From G963665545 sp963665545 (lineage in GTDB: Bacteria; Pseudomonadota; Gammaproteobacteria; Xanthomonadales; SZUA-36), in assembly GCA_963665545.2 (NCBI GenBank), contig CAXXKZ010000007.1:372001-436000 (forward strand): 64,000 bases of DNA, written 5' to 3'. A program made the position numbers and the translations under genes. Under the pieces are notes generated by a model. It did no database searches and was not told where the DNA came from. It worked only from the letters and a program-made list of their open reading frames with translations. Of the stretch, positions 25,136 to 34,184 are shown piece after piece. Positions within the stretch are counted from its first letter, which is position 1, and each line of letters begins with the position of its first letter.

Positions 25136-27436
25136 TCAGAAATCGAAGCGGGCGCCGAGAATGAGCGACCTGGGCTTGTTCGGCCTGGCGCCGTATGGTT
25201 CACGGCCCGCGATGTAATCATTGTCCGTCAGGTTCTCAATCACAGCGTACAATTCCCAGGATGGGTTAATCCGGTAGTGCGCCGACAGGTCGAATATGGC
25301 TGCCGAATCGGTTTTCTGGAAATCGCCACAACTGGCCTGGGTGCAGACAGAATCGACGAAATTGCCGCTCAGATTGAAAGACCACGGCTGGTGGATCAGG
25401 CCGACGGTTGCCCACAACTGGTGCCGGGGAATGTAGGGCACCGGGTCACCGTGGGCCACGACGCCAAAGAATTCGGATTCAAACGTGGATTGGAATTGGG
25501 CTTTCATCCAGGTGTAGGACAATTGCCACGGCACCTGCCAGCCGTTGCCGACGTCCACTTCACCGGACAGGGTCAACTCGAGGCCAGGTATATGAACGCC
25601 ATTACCGTTGAAGGCCTGACCGGGCTCACATTGCCCGCCAGAGGAATTGGTGCAGCGGCCCACGAGGTTGTCGTAATCATTGAAAAAAACCATGGCTTCG
25701 ATACCAAACCGGTCCGCTTCATGACGCAGGCCCAATTCGTAGTTGATACTCTCCTCCGGATCAACGCCCGGCTCATTGCCTGGTGTTGCAAACCCTTTGT
25801 GAATGCCGGCGATCAGGCGCGTGGATTCGGCCAGCTGATAAATGGCGCCCAGCCCGGGCAACCAGACACTGACGCTGTTCCGGCGGGTGGATTTCAGGTT
25901 GGCTGGATCGCGGCCTGATGGGTTGTCGCTTTTGCTGTTGTAATCGATGCGTGACAATTCAATGTTTTCATATCGCAGTCCCGGATTGATCGTCCAGGAG
26001 CCCCATTCGATTCGATCATAGATATAAGCAGCCCAGGCGTTTGCATTCTGGATTCGGTTGCCGGCATTGCCCTCCAGCCCAATTTCGTTCAGTACCAGCT
26101 GGCCCGCGCGTTGCTGGTAGCTGTCATTTCGCTGCAACCGGTCTTCCTGGTCTTCGTGATAGCGCACACCGGTCTGGATAAGATGGCTGACTGACTGGAA
26201 ATCCAGCGGGTGGTGGTAGATCGCCTGGATGCCCCGCGAGTAGTATTCCCTGGCATTGTTGCGCAGTTGGATTGAACCGGGGGCGGTGTCTCCGCCATCA
26301 AGGATGGCCTGCAGCATTTGGGCGCTGACATCACCGACTGGCGCATTCCGATTCACCGCAGCGATGATACTGCTCCAACTGGTGCGGGCGAGAGACTGCG
26401 GAGTTTCACTGCCATCGAGATCCACGCCCTCGGTTTTGTACCAGGCGCGTTCGAAGTTGTTGTTGTAGGCGGTAATCGACACGCCACTGGCTGAATGGGT
26501 CTCAATGCGCCAGGTCATAACGAGTTGATCATGCTCGTCGTGCATTTGGTCAAATTCGGAAGCGCGGTAGCGACGCAAGGGGTCGCTGTCGAAATCGGCG
26601 TCAGTCAGTCCCAGGTAGCTTTGCTGGGAATCTTCCCTGGAATATTGAAGCTTAAGTTCAAGCGACTGCTCAAGTGCGGCTTCCGGCGCCGAATAAATTG
26701 CCAGGCGAGCCAGGTAGTCTTCCTTGTCCAGTCCGGTGTTGGCGTCGCTGCCGTCAATTCGCTGATAGCCGTCGGAACGCCATTGGTGGGTTTCCACCAC
26801 GAAGCCGGATCGCTCACCGGAATTGCCGTACCAGCCATGCACGCGCCAGGTATTGTTGCTGCCGTATTCGCCCTGGACACGCCCCTGCCGAGACTCCGGA
26901 ATGGCGGTAGACTTGAGATTAACTGCCCCGCCAACGGTATAAGGACCTTGAGTAATCGCGGCGGGGCCTTTGAGAATCTCGACGGCGTTAATGCGTCCGA
27001 AGGTGGGGAAGTAATATGCTGAGGGCGCCGCATAGGGTGCCGGTGCAATCAGCACATTGTCTTCCAACAGCGTGATGCGGGCGCTGCGCTCGGATGCTGT
27101 TCCCCGGATGCTGATATTGGGCCGCAGCGCCCAGCCGTCTTCGAGTTGAATTGAGACGCCTGGAACCCGCCGCAAGGCCCTGACAATGTCGGTGGTCTCA
27201 AATTCCTCCAGCGCGGCCAAGTCCAGTTGACTGGCCCCGCCTGCAACATCGCGCGCTTTATCGGCCGAACCGAAAATCGTAATGGTTTCCAGTTGCATAC
27301 AGGGAGGGGCGAACGCACTGCCGCCCGAGGATTGGTCGCCGGTACGGCCAGAGCCACAGTCTGCGTGGGCGACTGAATGCGTCATTGTGAAGGCCAGAAA
27401 CAGGCCAATTAATACGCGATACACAGGGTAATCCAT
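25136..27436 (-). CDS. TonB-dependent outer-membrane receptor, probable ferric-chelate uptake
   Basis: A 766-aa FecA-like receptor. The start at MDYPVYRVL (27436) opens a signal peptide ending near HSVAHA. A TonB-box-like ETITIFGSA follows, then the plug domain (DIVRALRRVPGVSIQ, NISIRGT, GPAAITQGPYTVGGAVNLK), then a 22-strand-type barrel ending in the aromatic terminus LGARFDF. It should import a siderophore, citrate-iron or haem-type chelate across the outer membrane using TonB-ExbBD. A Fur-box-like sequence lies directly upstream of its start and another between it and the divergent bfd, which supports iron control. The ligand cannot be assigned. Confidence 0.92.
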   Translation of the reverse strand: MDYPVYRVLIGLFLAFTMTHSVAHADCGSGRTGDQSSGGSAFAPPCMQLETITIFGSADKARDVAGGASQLDLAALEEFETTDIVRALRRVPGVSIQLEDGWALRPNISIRGTASERSARITLLEDNVLIAPAPYAAPSAYYFPTFGRINAVEILKGPAAITQGPYTVGGAVNLKSTAIPESRQGRVQGEYGSNNTWRVHGWYGNSGERSGFVVETHQWRSDGYQRIDGSDANTGLDKEDYLARLAIYSAPEAALEQSLELKLQYSREDSQQSYLGLTDADFDSDPLRRYRASEFDQMHDEHDQLVMTWRIETHSASGVSITAYNNNFERAWYKTEGVDLDGSETPQSLARTSWSSIIAAVNRNAPVGDVSAQMLQAILDGGDTAPGSIQLRNNAREYYSRGIQAIYHHPLDFQSVSHLIQTGVRYHEDQEDRLQRNDSYQQRAGQLVLNEIGLEGNAGNRIQNANAWAAYIYDRIEWGSWTINPGLRYENIELSRIDYNSKSDNPSGRDPANLKSTRRNSVSVWLPGLGAIYQLAESTRLIAGIHKGFATPGNEPGVDPEESINYELGLRHEADRFGIEAMVFFNDYDNLVGRCTNSSGGQCEPGQAFNGNGVHIPGLELTLSGEVDVGNGWQVPWQLSYTWMKAQFQSTFESEFFGVVAHGDPVPYIPRHQLWATVGLIHQPWSFNLSGNFVDSVCTQASCGDFQKTDSAAIFDLSAHYRINPSWELYAVIENLTDNDYIAGREPYGARPNKPRSLILGARFDF

Positions 27437-27438
27437 GT

Positions 27439-27460
27439 AAATGAGAATGATTCTTATTAA
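27439..27460 (-). promoter_or_regulatory. Fur box at the TonB receptor gene
   Basis: AAATGAGAATGATTCTTATT matches the overlapping GATAAT-type hexamers of the Fur consensus. It lies 3 bases upstream of the receptor start codon, which implies repression by Fe-Fur. Called by eye. Confidence 0.75.
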
Positions 27461-27489
27461 CTGGTTTGAAGTGTAACGTGGTTGAATGC

Positions 27490-27521
27490 AATTGACAATC
27501 ATTCTCATTTGCATTTATGAT
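27490..27521 (+). promoter_or_regulatory. bfd promoter overlapped by a Fur box
   Basis: AATTGACAATCATTCTCATT (27490-27509) is Fur-box-like. The TTGACA at 27492-27497 is also a perfect -35, followed after 18 bases by TATGAT (27516-27521). Occlusion of this promoter by Fe-Fur would switch bfd off in iron sufficiency. Confidence 0.75.
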
Positions 27522-27564
27522 CTGGATCAACTCCTTTGCAGTGGACGTCGAATCAACCCAAGCC

Positions 27565-27774
27565 ATGTATGTTTGTATCTGCCACGCGGTAACCGACCAC
27601 GCCATAGAACAGGCAGCGGAAGAGGGCGTTCGTTCCATGAAGGAGCTGACGTTCAAGACCGGCTGTGCCAGTCAGTGCGGGAGTTGTGCGACCTCTGCCC
27701 AAGAAGTACTGGCGCAGGCCAATCGCAGGATTGAAGCAAGACTGGGACCACCTGCGCTGTTGTCCACAGCTTGA
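27565..27774 (+). CDS. bfd: Bacterioferritin-associated ferredoxin
   Basis: A 69-aa [2Fe-2S] ferredoxin starting at MYVCICHAVTD (27565). The four cluster ligands are present as C4, C6 and the later pair in GCASQCGSC, the Bfd spacing (C-x-C near the N-terminus, C-xx-C about residue 40). Bfd binds bacterioferritin and passes electrons to its haem so that stored iron is released as Fe2+. The gene is divergent from the TonB receptor and shares its Fur-regulated interval. bfr is 8.6 kb away and has its own Fur-like site. Confidence 0.93.
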   Translation: MYVCICHAVTDHAIEQAAEEGVRSMKELTFKTGCASQCGSCATSAQEVLAQANRRIEARLGPPALLSTA

Positions 27775-27833
27775 ATCTGTTCAGACCATCCATGGCGTGA
27801 ATTGCCAATGGCGTGATCTATAGGCAAAAGCGG

Positions 27834-29807
27834 CTATTGCGCCACGCCTATTTCCAGAATGACTTCGTCGGCCGCGACGTGGTCACCTAATCCGAAGAAC
27901 ACTTGCTCGATGCATCCATCCATTGGCGCAATCACTTCATGCTGCATTTTCATCGCTTCGAGCACCAGCAGGGGCCTACCTCGCTCAACGCGATCACCGG
28001 GGCTGACCAGGATTTTCAGTAGCACACCATGCATGGGTGCGCGCACCAGGCCGGTGGAGGCCTCGTCGTCTTCATCCGCTCCTGATACTCGATTGAGATA
28101 GCACTCAATGCGACCATCCACCGACAGCCACACAGCGCCGTCTGGAGTCATACAATAAGTCGCCCGGTGGCTGAGTTTCTCAATCATGACTGTGGCGCTG
28201 ACGCCGTCATCGTGTGCAACTTGAATAATGCATTGCGAATCCCCTTCAATCACGGTGTAGCCCGTCTGCGTGGCGCGTACCGTAAGCTTGACAACACCCC
28301 CTGGCGCATCAAGCGTCAGCCTGGACACCAGCGATCCCGCACTTCCCCAGTGACTTAACTCATCGCACACGAGTAGGCTCGCCTTCAGCGCCTTGCGGTG
28401 CTGTTCGCGGTATGCCAATACGGCGGCCACTGCGGCGCGTTGAGCGGCTGTAAGTCCGGGCACTGAACTTTCCTCCAAACGCGCTTCGGACAAAAAGGCG
28501 GTGGTCGCGCGACCGTCGACAAAAGCAGGCGTCTGCAAGATCCTGATCAGGAAGTCGCGATTGCTGCTCAGCCCGAACAAGGCGGTTTCGTGCAATGCCC
28601 TGAGCAATCGGCATCTGGCCATTTTCCGACTGTCGTCCCAGCCAATAATCTTGGCCACCATGGCGTCGTAATATGGCGTAATACTCAATCCAGTCCGCAC
28701 TCCGTCGTCGACCCGAACACCCTCAACGACAGGCGCCTTCCAAAGCTCGATCATTCCCGTGCTGGGGATAAAATCCTGGCTGGGGTCCTCGGCGTACAGG
28801 CGCACTTCGATGGCGTGACCGTTAAACGCCACTTCGTTCTGTTGCAAGGGCAGGTGCTCACCTTGGGCGATGGCGATTTGCAGCGCCACCAGGTCGAGGC
28901 CGGTGACCATTTCGGTGACGGGGTGTTCAACCTGCAAGCGGGTGTTCATTTCCAGAAAATAGAAGTCCTCAGCCCCGCTGAGGAGGAATTCGACTGTTCC
29001 TGCCCCGACATAGCCAATGCTCTTCGCCGCGGTCACTGCCACCTCGCCCATACGTTCGCGCAGTTGTTCGGTCATCACAGGGCACGGCGCTTCTTCGACT
29101 ACTTTTTGATGCCTTCTTTGAATCGAACAGTCGCGTTCGCCAAGATGAATCACGGCGCCATGCTGATCGGCAAGGATCTGAATTTCGACGTGGCGCGGTC
29201 GCTCGATGGCTTTTTCAAGAATGAGTTCTGCCGATCCGAATGCACGCTCAGCCTCGGAGCGTGCCAAGCGCAGTGCGTCAGGCAGATCAACAGTTTTTTC
29301 AACCCGCCGAATGCCACGTCTGCCACCACCTGCAGCCGCCTTGACCATGACCGGGAATCCAATGTCATTGGCGGCCGCCGCGAATGTGGCATCGTCCTGT
29401 TGTATCCCGTTATAGCCGGGCACGCAGGGCACATCAGCAGCATTCATGTGGATCTTGGCCGCGGCTTTGTTGCCCATCAGCTCAATGGCATCGGCAGGTG
29501 GCCCGATGAAGCGCAGATTGGCCGCCTCGCAGGCGCGCGCGAATGCCGCGTTTTCAGACAGGAAACCGTAGCCGGGATGAATGGCATCAGCACCACTGTC
29601 CCGGGCGGCCTGGAGAATGCGCTCCATGTTCAGATAAGATTCCGCGGCCGGCGCCGGCCCGAGAAGAATTGCCTGATCTGCCATTGTGACATGAGGCGAA
29701 CAGGCGTCTGCTTCTGAAAACACCGCGACCGTGTCATGCCCCAGGGACTTTGCACTGCTCAGTATCCGGCACGCGATCTCTCCACGGTTGGCCACTAGAA
29801 TTCGCAT
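27834..29807 (-). CDS. atuF: Geranyl-CoA carboxylase-type biotin-containing alpha subunit
   Basis: A 657-aa acyl-CoA carboxylase alpha chain. It has a biotin carboxylase domain (ILVANRGEIACRI; HPGYGFLSENAAFA; FLEMNTRLQVEHPVTEMV), a BT-type middle region, and a C-terminal BCCP domain with biotinylated Lys in EAMKMQHE. It ATP-dependently carboxylates biotin for transfer by the AtuC-type partner encoded upstream. Gene context (atuA-C-E-F) points to geranyl-CoA rather than methylcrotonyl-CoA carboxylase, though the alpha chain alone cannot settle this. One oddity: the glycine-rich ATP loop reads GGGRRGIRR with Arg163 where biotin carboxylases have Gly, one GGA-to-AGA change. Last gene of the operon, 5 bases after the hydratase. 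Confidence 0.88.
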   Translation of the reverse strand: MRILVANRGEIACRILSSAKSLGHDTVAVFSEADACSPHVTMADQAILLGPAPAAESYLNMERILQAARDSGADAIHPGYGFLSENAAFARACEAANLRFIGPPADAIELMGNKAAAKIHMNAADVPCVPGYNGIQQDDATFAAAANDIGFPVMVKAAAGGGRRGIRRVEKTVDLPDALRLARSEAERAFGSAELILEKAIERPRHVEIQILADQHGAVIHLGERDCSIQRRHQKVVEEAPCPVMTEQLRERMGEVAVTAAKSIGYVGAGTVEFLLSGAEDFYFLEMNTRLQVEHPVTEMVTGLDLVALQIAIAQGEHLPLQQNEVAFNGHAIEVRLYAEDPSQDFIPSTGMIELWKAPVVEGVRVDDGVRTGLSITPYYDAMVAKIIGWDDSRKMARCRLLRALHETALFGLSSNRDFLIRILQTPAFVDGRATTAFLSEARLEESSVPGLTAAQRAAVAAVLAYREQHRKALKASLLVCDELSHWGSAGSLVSRLTLDAPGGVVKLTVRATQTGYTVIEGDSQCIIQVAHDDGVSATVMIEKLSHRATYCMTPDGAVWLSVDGRIECYLNRVSGADEDDEASTGLVRAPMHGVLLKILVSPGDRVERGRPLLVLEAMKMQHEVIAPMDGCIEQVFFGLGDHVAADEVILEIGVAQ

Positions 29808-29812
29808 GGCAA

Positions 29813-30634
29813 TCAGACCATCCAGTGTGGCTTGCGCTTTTCGACAAAAGCCGCAACCCCTTCAATGCCTTCATCGCTGAGCATGCATTCGGCGAATTTT
29901 TCGCCTGCAAACTGGCGTAGCAGTGCAGGCTCCAGCTGGTCACATGCCAACAGAATCTCCTTGGTCGCCGCGTTGGCTTGCGGCGCACATCGACGCACCT
30001 GGGCGCGGACTGCCATCTCGGCCGAATCGAGGTCTGCGGCATCTTCGACCCATTCACTGGCCAGACCAATCTGGAGCGCCAACTCACCATCGAATCGTGC
30101 CGCGGTAAGCATCAGGCGCCGGGCGGTCGCCAATCCCAGACGGCGCACGACGTAGGGTGCGATCTGTGCGGGCGGAATGCCCAGTGTGGTTTCTGTCAGC
30201 GAAAACCTGGCCTGGCGGGTCACAACTACGATGTCAGCTGCGCAAATCATGCCCATCCCGCCCGCGATCGCTGCCCCCTCAACCAGCATGACGACAACCT
30301 GGGGCAGTTGATTGATCCTGGCAAATAGTTCGCCGGCCCGGCGGTTTGCCGCAGCCACTTGTGCCGAGTTCCCTTCTGCCAATTTCTGTGTATCTCCCTG
30401 GAACGCTGCCCTGAATTCCTTGATATCACCACCGGCGCAGAATATGCCGCCCTTGCCTCTCATCGTGATGCCGCGAATGGCGGGTTGGGAGCGCACTGCA
30501 TCCAGCGTGGCGGTCAACTCGGCAACCATCTCCTTGTTCAGGGCATTGCGCGCATCGGGCCGGTTCAGCCAGATCGTCAGCCAATCGGTATCGAGCTCCA
30601 GGAGGAGTGTTTTTGTTTGTGGCATTGCTTCCAT
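29813..30634 (-). CDS. atuE: Enoyl-CoA hydratase family (isohexenylglutaconyl-CoA hydratase type)
   Basis: A 273-aa crotonase-fold protein with GGAGAA placed 5 bases before its ATG at 30634. The oxyanion-hole segments are GGIFCAGGDIKEFR (residues about 62-75) and GAAIAGGMGMICAADIV (about 112-128), and the catalytic acid region is SLTETTLGIPPAQIAPYV. In the acyclic terpene pathway AtuE hydrates isohexenylglutaconyl-CoA, the product of geranyl-CoA carboxylation. The position between the two carboxylase subunits supports that role here. An equivalent enzyme in leucine catabolism would be methylglutaconyl-CoA hydratase, so the assignment depends on context. Confidence 0.82.
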   Translation of the reverse strand: MEAMPQTKTLLLELDTDWLTIWLNRPDARNALNKEMVAELTATLDAVRSQPAIRGITMRGKGGIFCAGGDIKEFRAAFQGDTQKLAEGNSAQVAAANRRAGELFARINQLPQVVVMLVEGAAIAGGMGMICAADIVVVTRQARFSLTETTLGIPPAQIAPYVVRRLGLATARRLMLTAARFDGELALQIGLASEWVEDAADLDSAEMAVRAQVRRCAPQANAATKEILLACDQLEPALLRQFAGEKFAECMLSDEGIEGVAAFVEKRKPHWMV

Positions 30635-30661
30635 GGGTTCTCCGTGTCTGCGATATCAAGT

Positions 30662-32284
30662 TTACATTCGGGCAACGCCAAAACTGTTTGGCTTAAGTTC
30701 CCGGTGACGGGATTCGGCTATCGTCTCCAGGGCAAAGCCCAATACTCTGCGCGTGTCACGCGGATCTATCATTCCTTGATCCAATCCCAGGCCAGAAGTG
30801 TAAAACGCATCGGACTGACCATCGAAGTGGGCCACGAGCGTCCCGTACTGTGCTTTGAGGTGGTCTTCATCAATCTCCTGGCCCCTGCGCTTCATTGCAT
30901 TGCGCATGACCAGATCCATGGTGCCGGCGGCTTGCTCTCCTCCCATGACTCCAGTCACTGCATTGGGCCAGGTGAATAGAAAGTCCGGCTCGTATGCGTA
31001 GCCACACATGCCGTAATTGCCGGCGCCGAAGCTGGCGCCAATGTAGAGTGAAATCTTGGCAACGCGAACATTGCTGACTGCCTGGATCATTTTTGAACCG
31101 TGCTTGATCATGCCCGCCTGTTCGTATTCGGTCCCGACCATGTAGCCTGTGGTGTTATTCAAAAATATGATCGGTAAATCGGACTGGTCACAGAGCTGTA
31201 GAAAATGTGTGGCCTTGGTCGCGCCATTGGGGTCGATCGGCCCGTTATTTCCGATCACGCCGCAGGCCTGACCGAAGATGGCGGCATGCAAGCAAACGGT
31301 ACCGGGACCATAGCCCGCTTTGAAATCCACCATGCTTGAACCATCAACGAATCTCGCGACGACTTCATGCATGTCGTAGGGCTTGCGGTACGAGACCGGC
31401 ACCACCCCGGCCATTTCGTCAGGCGCCAGCACCGGCTCCATGAACGCCCGGGGCGGCGGTGAATTGCTCCGGCGATTCCAGTCCATCGCCGCGATGACTT
31501 CTCGGGCCATGGCAATGCCCTCGACGTCGTCTTCTGCAAGGTATTCCACCAGTCCGGTCACTGAGGCATGCATGCGGGAACCACCCAACTCCTCGTCGCT
31601 TGCCACTTCACCAGTGGCCGCGCGGGTCAGCGCGGCGCCGGCAAGTGCTGCCATGCCGTTTTTCTTGACGCCAATGACATAATCGCTCATGCCGGGCTGG
31701 TAGGCACCACCGGCAGTTGAGGGACCATGCAAAACCACCAGCGTTGGAATGCCCGCAGCGCTGAGGCGCGCCAGACCATGGAACATGCCGCCACCTCGGG
31801 CCCACATCTCCACCTTGTAGTCCATCAGATTGGCGTCCGCACTCTCAACCAGGTGGATGAAGGGCAGCTTTTGACGAAGTGCAATTGCCAATGTACCCAG
31901 AGCCTTTTCCACTGACCTGCCGGTCATCGCGCCGGCATTGATGCCACTGTCATTGACCATGACCATGCAACGTATACCGCTGACAAAACCAATGCCGACG
32001 ATGCTGCTTGCGCCAGGCACGCTGGTCTCACGGTTGGGATCATCGACCAGGAAATTAGTCAGGTTGTAGAGTTCCAGAAAAGGCATGCCAGGGTCAAGCA
32101 GGCTCGCCAGGCGCTCTCTCGGAGTCAGTTGGCCGCGCTGCTCGAATCGGGGCCGTCGTTTCTCCGACTTCGCCACCGCGCGAGATTCGATCTCTCGAAG
32201 TTGATCCACCAGGGCAATCATTTCCTGGCGATTGGACGCAAAAGCGTCTGAACGATTGTCTACTTTGGATCTAAATGCGCCCAT
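30662..32284 (-). CDS. atuC: Geranyl-CoA carboxylase-type beta (carboxyltransferase) subunit
   Basis: A 540-aa carboxyltransferase. Its ATG at 32284 overlaps the upstream stop as TGATG, so an in-frame TTG one codon earlier is ignored. The N domain has GRSVEKALGTLAIALRQKLP and the acyl-CoA pocket segment GGAYQPGMSDY. The C domain has NNTTGYMVGTEYEQAG and SFGAGNYGMCGYAYEP, typical of MCC/GCC beta subunits, with the biotin-site GNNGPI. It moves CO2 from carboxybiotin to a 3-methyl-2-enoyl-CoA. Next to an AtuA homologue, geranyl-CoA is the likely substrate; methylcrotonyl-CoA remains possible. Confidence 0.87.
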   Translation of the reverse strand: MGAFRSKVDNRSDAFASNRQEMIALVDQLREIESRAVAKSEKRRPRFEQRGQLTPRERLASLLDPGMPFLELYNLTNFLVDDPNRETSVPGASSIVGIGFVSGIRCMVMVNDSGINAGAMTGRSVEKALGTLAIALRQKLPFIHLVESADANLMDYKVEMWARGGGMFHGLARLSAAGIPTLVVLHGPSTAGGAYQPGMSDYVIGVKKNGMAALAGAALTRAATGEVASDEELGGSRMHASVTGLVEYLAEDDVEGIAMAREVIAAMDWNRRSNSPPPRAFMEPVLAPDEMAGVVPVSYRKPYDMHEVVARFVDGSSMVDFKAGYGPGTVCLHAAIFGQACGVIGNNGPIDPNGATKATHFLQLCDQSDLPIIFLNNTTGYMVGTEYEQAGMIKHGSKMIQAVSNVRVAKISLYIGASFGAGNYGMCGYAYEPDFLFTWPNAVTGVMGGEQAAGTMDLVMRNAMKRRGQEIDEDHLKAQYGTLVAHFDGQSDAFYTSGLGLDQGMIDPRDTRRVLGFALETIAESRHRELKPNSFGVARM

Positions 32285-34095
32285 CAAAGCGACTCCGCGA
32301 TAGATTTTGGCACCGCAACCGGCAGATCGAGCGCCAATTGTGCAAAGCCCTTGCCTTGTGGGTCATTCCTCAGGCTGGCCATGCCACCGCCGCCCAGAAC
32401 CTCATGCAGCAGAAAGTTGATAGAGTGGGTGCCGGGCAGAAGGAATCTCTCTACCGGTCCCTTCAAGAAATGTGAGAACGTCTGGGCAATGACCGATTCA
32501 TCCAGCCCCGCCCAAATCCAGCACAAATATTCTGGACGCCGGGCGATAATGCCAATGTTGGCCTTGTCGCCTTTGTCGCCGCTGCGCCCCAACGCAAGCT
32601 TGATGAGTGGTACTTCTACGGTCTCCTCGTCGCTGCAGGGGGATTGCGTGAATTCCGGACGGGCAGACAAGCCGCCATGGACTGCTGCCACAGGCACTGC
32701 GTCGAATGTTTCACTCAGTGTTTTGGAGTGACCGTCGACTTCAATGAACACGTCTACCTGGCTGCGATTCAGTTCAAACGAAAAAAGCCTAATAACAGGC
32801 GAAGGTTTGGGCCGCCCCCCGGCAAAGCCCGTTAACCCCGGTGGCGCACCAAGGGCCATGCCCGTTGCTTCCTTGAATAGCGTCGCTAAGCCGCGGGCCC
32901 TGGGATGTCGTGCAGCGATCTTGAGCGCCACCTCGCGCGAGCTGGATACTGCGCGACGCCCGCCATAGTGGCTTTCGTTACCGATCAGTTCGACGCAGGT
33001 TTCGCTGAAGTCTTCGAGCCCATGGCGTTGCAGGGCCGCCCGAGCGCGTTGCAACGCGACTTCGGCAAAGCAATGTGCCTTGCGATCTGCATCAAAGCCG
33101 TAGAACAACAGATTCTGTCCGCCGCGGTAGCCGTCGGCATAGGTGGCGCTGACCTTCAGCGTCTCTGGCGGCGGCCTTCCCAGTGCGCCGGCGACACGGA
33201 CCTGATCCCTGCTAATCTGTTCAAGGGTCACTTCTGAAAAATCGCAAACCACGTCTGGCAGAATATAAGCCCGGGGATCGCCGATTTCATAGAGCATCTG
33301 CTCACATACGCTGTGCGTACTGACGATACCGCCGCTACCCTCGGCCTTGCTGCAGACAAAACTTCCGTCAGCCGAAATCTCGGTGATCGGATAGCCAATA
33401 TCGTAATAGGATTCACTCACCAGTTCCCAATCTGTAAAGTTGCCACCCGTCGCCTGTGGGCCGCATTCGAGGATGTGGCCGGCCAGGCTGCCAGCGGCCA
33501 GCAGATCGAATTCCTGCGCGCTCCAGTTGAATTCGTGGATGCAGGCGCCCAGGGTAACGGCGCTGTCCACGACCCGGCCGGTGACGATGATGTCAGCGCC
33601 CTGGCCCAGCGCCTGCGCGATTGGGAATGCACCGAGGTAAGCATTCATGCTGGCCAACGAATCTGGGTCCGGAAATGGTGCGCCCGAGAACATTTCCTTT
33701 GGCTGCATCGCGGCAATCTGTCCGACGCTGGGCATCAGGTCATCACCCGTTATGACTGCAACACGCAAGTCAAGCCCATCTGCTGCAATCAAATCACGGA
33801 TGGCCACGGCGCAGGCCTCGGGATTAACGCCACCAGCGTTGGATATCACTTTCACACCTTGGCGTGCGATTTCCTTCAGGTTTGGACACAGCACTGCACC
33901 CACAAAGTCGGTGGCATAGCCTCTGTCCGGATTCGCCGCACGGGCGCGAGCCATGATCGACATCGTAATTTCTGCGAGATAGTCGTAGACGATGTAGTCA
34001 ATGTTTCCAGCCGCCAGCAACTGCGGCGTCGCCCCCGCAGACTCGCCCCAGAAGCCACAGGCACCGCCAATTCGAATCCCTTTCTTGTCACTCAT
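32284..34095 (-). CDS. atuA: Acyclic terpene utilization protein AtuA (DUF1446)
   Basis: A 603-aa protein beginning MSDKKGIRIGGACGFWGES (ATG at 34095). The first 440 residues are the DUF1446 domain (ISNAGGVNPEACA, VITGDDLMP, GADIIVTGRVVDSAVTLG), and the C-terminal 100 or so form the AtuA-type tail (IKLALGRSGDKGDKANIGIIAR). AtuA is essential for citronellol/geraniol growth in Pseudomonas aeruginosa but its biochemistry is unknown. As first gene of a four-gene minus-strand operon with tight or overlapping junctions it is the best marker that this locus is an atu cluster. The AtuB-type dehydrogenase is missing. Confidence 0.87.
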   Translation of the reverse strand: MSDKKGIRIGGACGFWGESAGATPQLLAAGNIDYIVYDYLAEITMSIMARARAANPDRGYATDFVGAVLCPNLKEIARQGVKVISNAGGVNPEACAVAIRDLIAADGLDLRVAVITGDDLMPSVGQIAAMQPKEMFSGAPFPDPDSLASMNAYLGAFPIAQALGQGADIIVTGRVVDSAVTLGACIHEFNWSAQEFDLLAAGSLAGHILECGPQATGGNFTDWELVSESYYDIGYPITEISADGSFVCSKAEGSGGIVSTHSVCEQMLYEIGDPRAYILPDVVCDFSEVTLEQISRDQVRVAGALGRPPPETLKVSATYADGYRGGQNLLFYGFDADRKAHCFAEVALQRARAALQRHGLEDFSETCVELIGNESHYGGRRAVSSSREVALKIAARHPRARGLATLFKEATGMALGAPPGLTGFAGGRPKPSPVIRLFSFELNRSQVDVFIEVDGHSKTLSETFDAVPVAAVHGGLSARPEFTQSPCSDEETVEVPLIKLALGRSGDKGDKANIGIIARRPEYLCWIWAGLDESVIAQTFSHFLKGPVERFLLPGTHSINFLLHEVLGGGGMASLRNDPQGKGFAQLALDLPVAVPKSIAESL

Positions 34096-34117
34096 AAGGT
34101 CATTGCACCAAGAATTC

Positions 34118-34158
34118 TTGACTAATGAAATCAAATCAGTATAAATGAGTCCAGCTCA
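34118..34158 (+). promoter_or_regulatory. atuD promoter with adjoining palindromic operator
   Basis: TTGACT (34118-34123) and TATAAA (34140-34145), 16 bases apart, form a good sigma-70 promoter 40 bases before the atuD start. ATGAG-TCCAG-CTCAT (34144-34158) is an inverted repeat overlapping the -10 downstream edge. This is well placed for the TetR-type repressor encoded after atuD, and could also affect the divergent atuA promoter. Confidence 0.55.
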
Positions 34159-34184
34159 TATTTCTTCCAGACCGGGAAATTTAC

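Noticed and set aside
25130..25918. 262-codon open frame antisense to the TonB receptor
   Set aside because: Lies in the receptor barrel region; sequence has no protein-like signature.
28590..29717. 375-codon open frame antisense to atuF
   Set aside because: The atuF protein is clear across this whole span; the antisense frame shows no family motif.
33313..34125. 270-codon open frame antisense to atuA
   Set aside because: A shadow of the DUF1446 gene without a credible RBS or motif.
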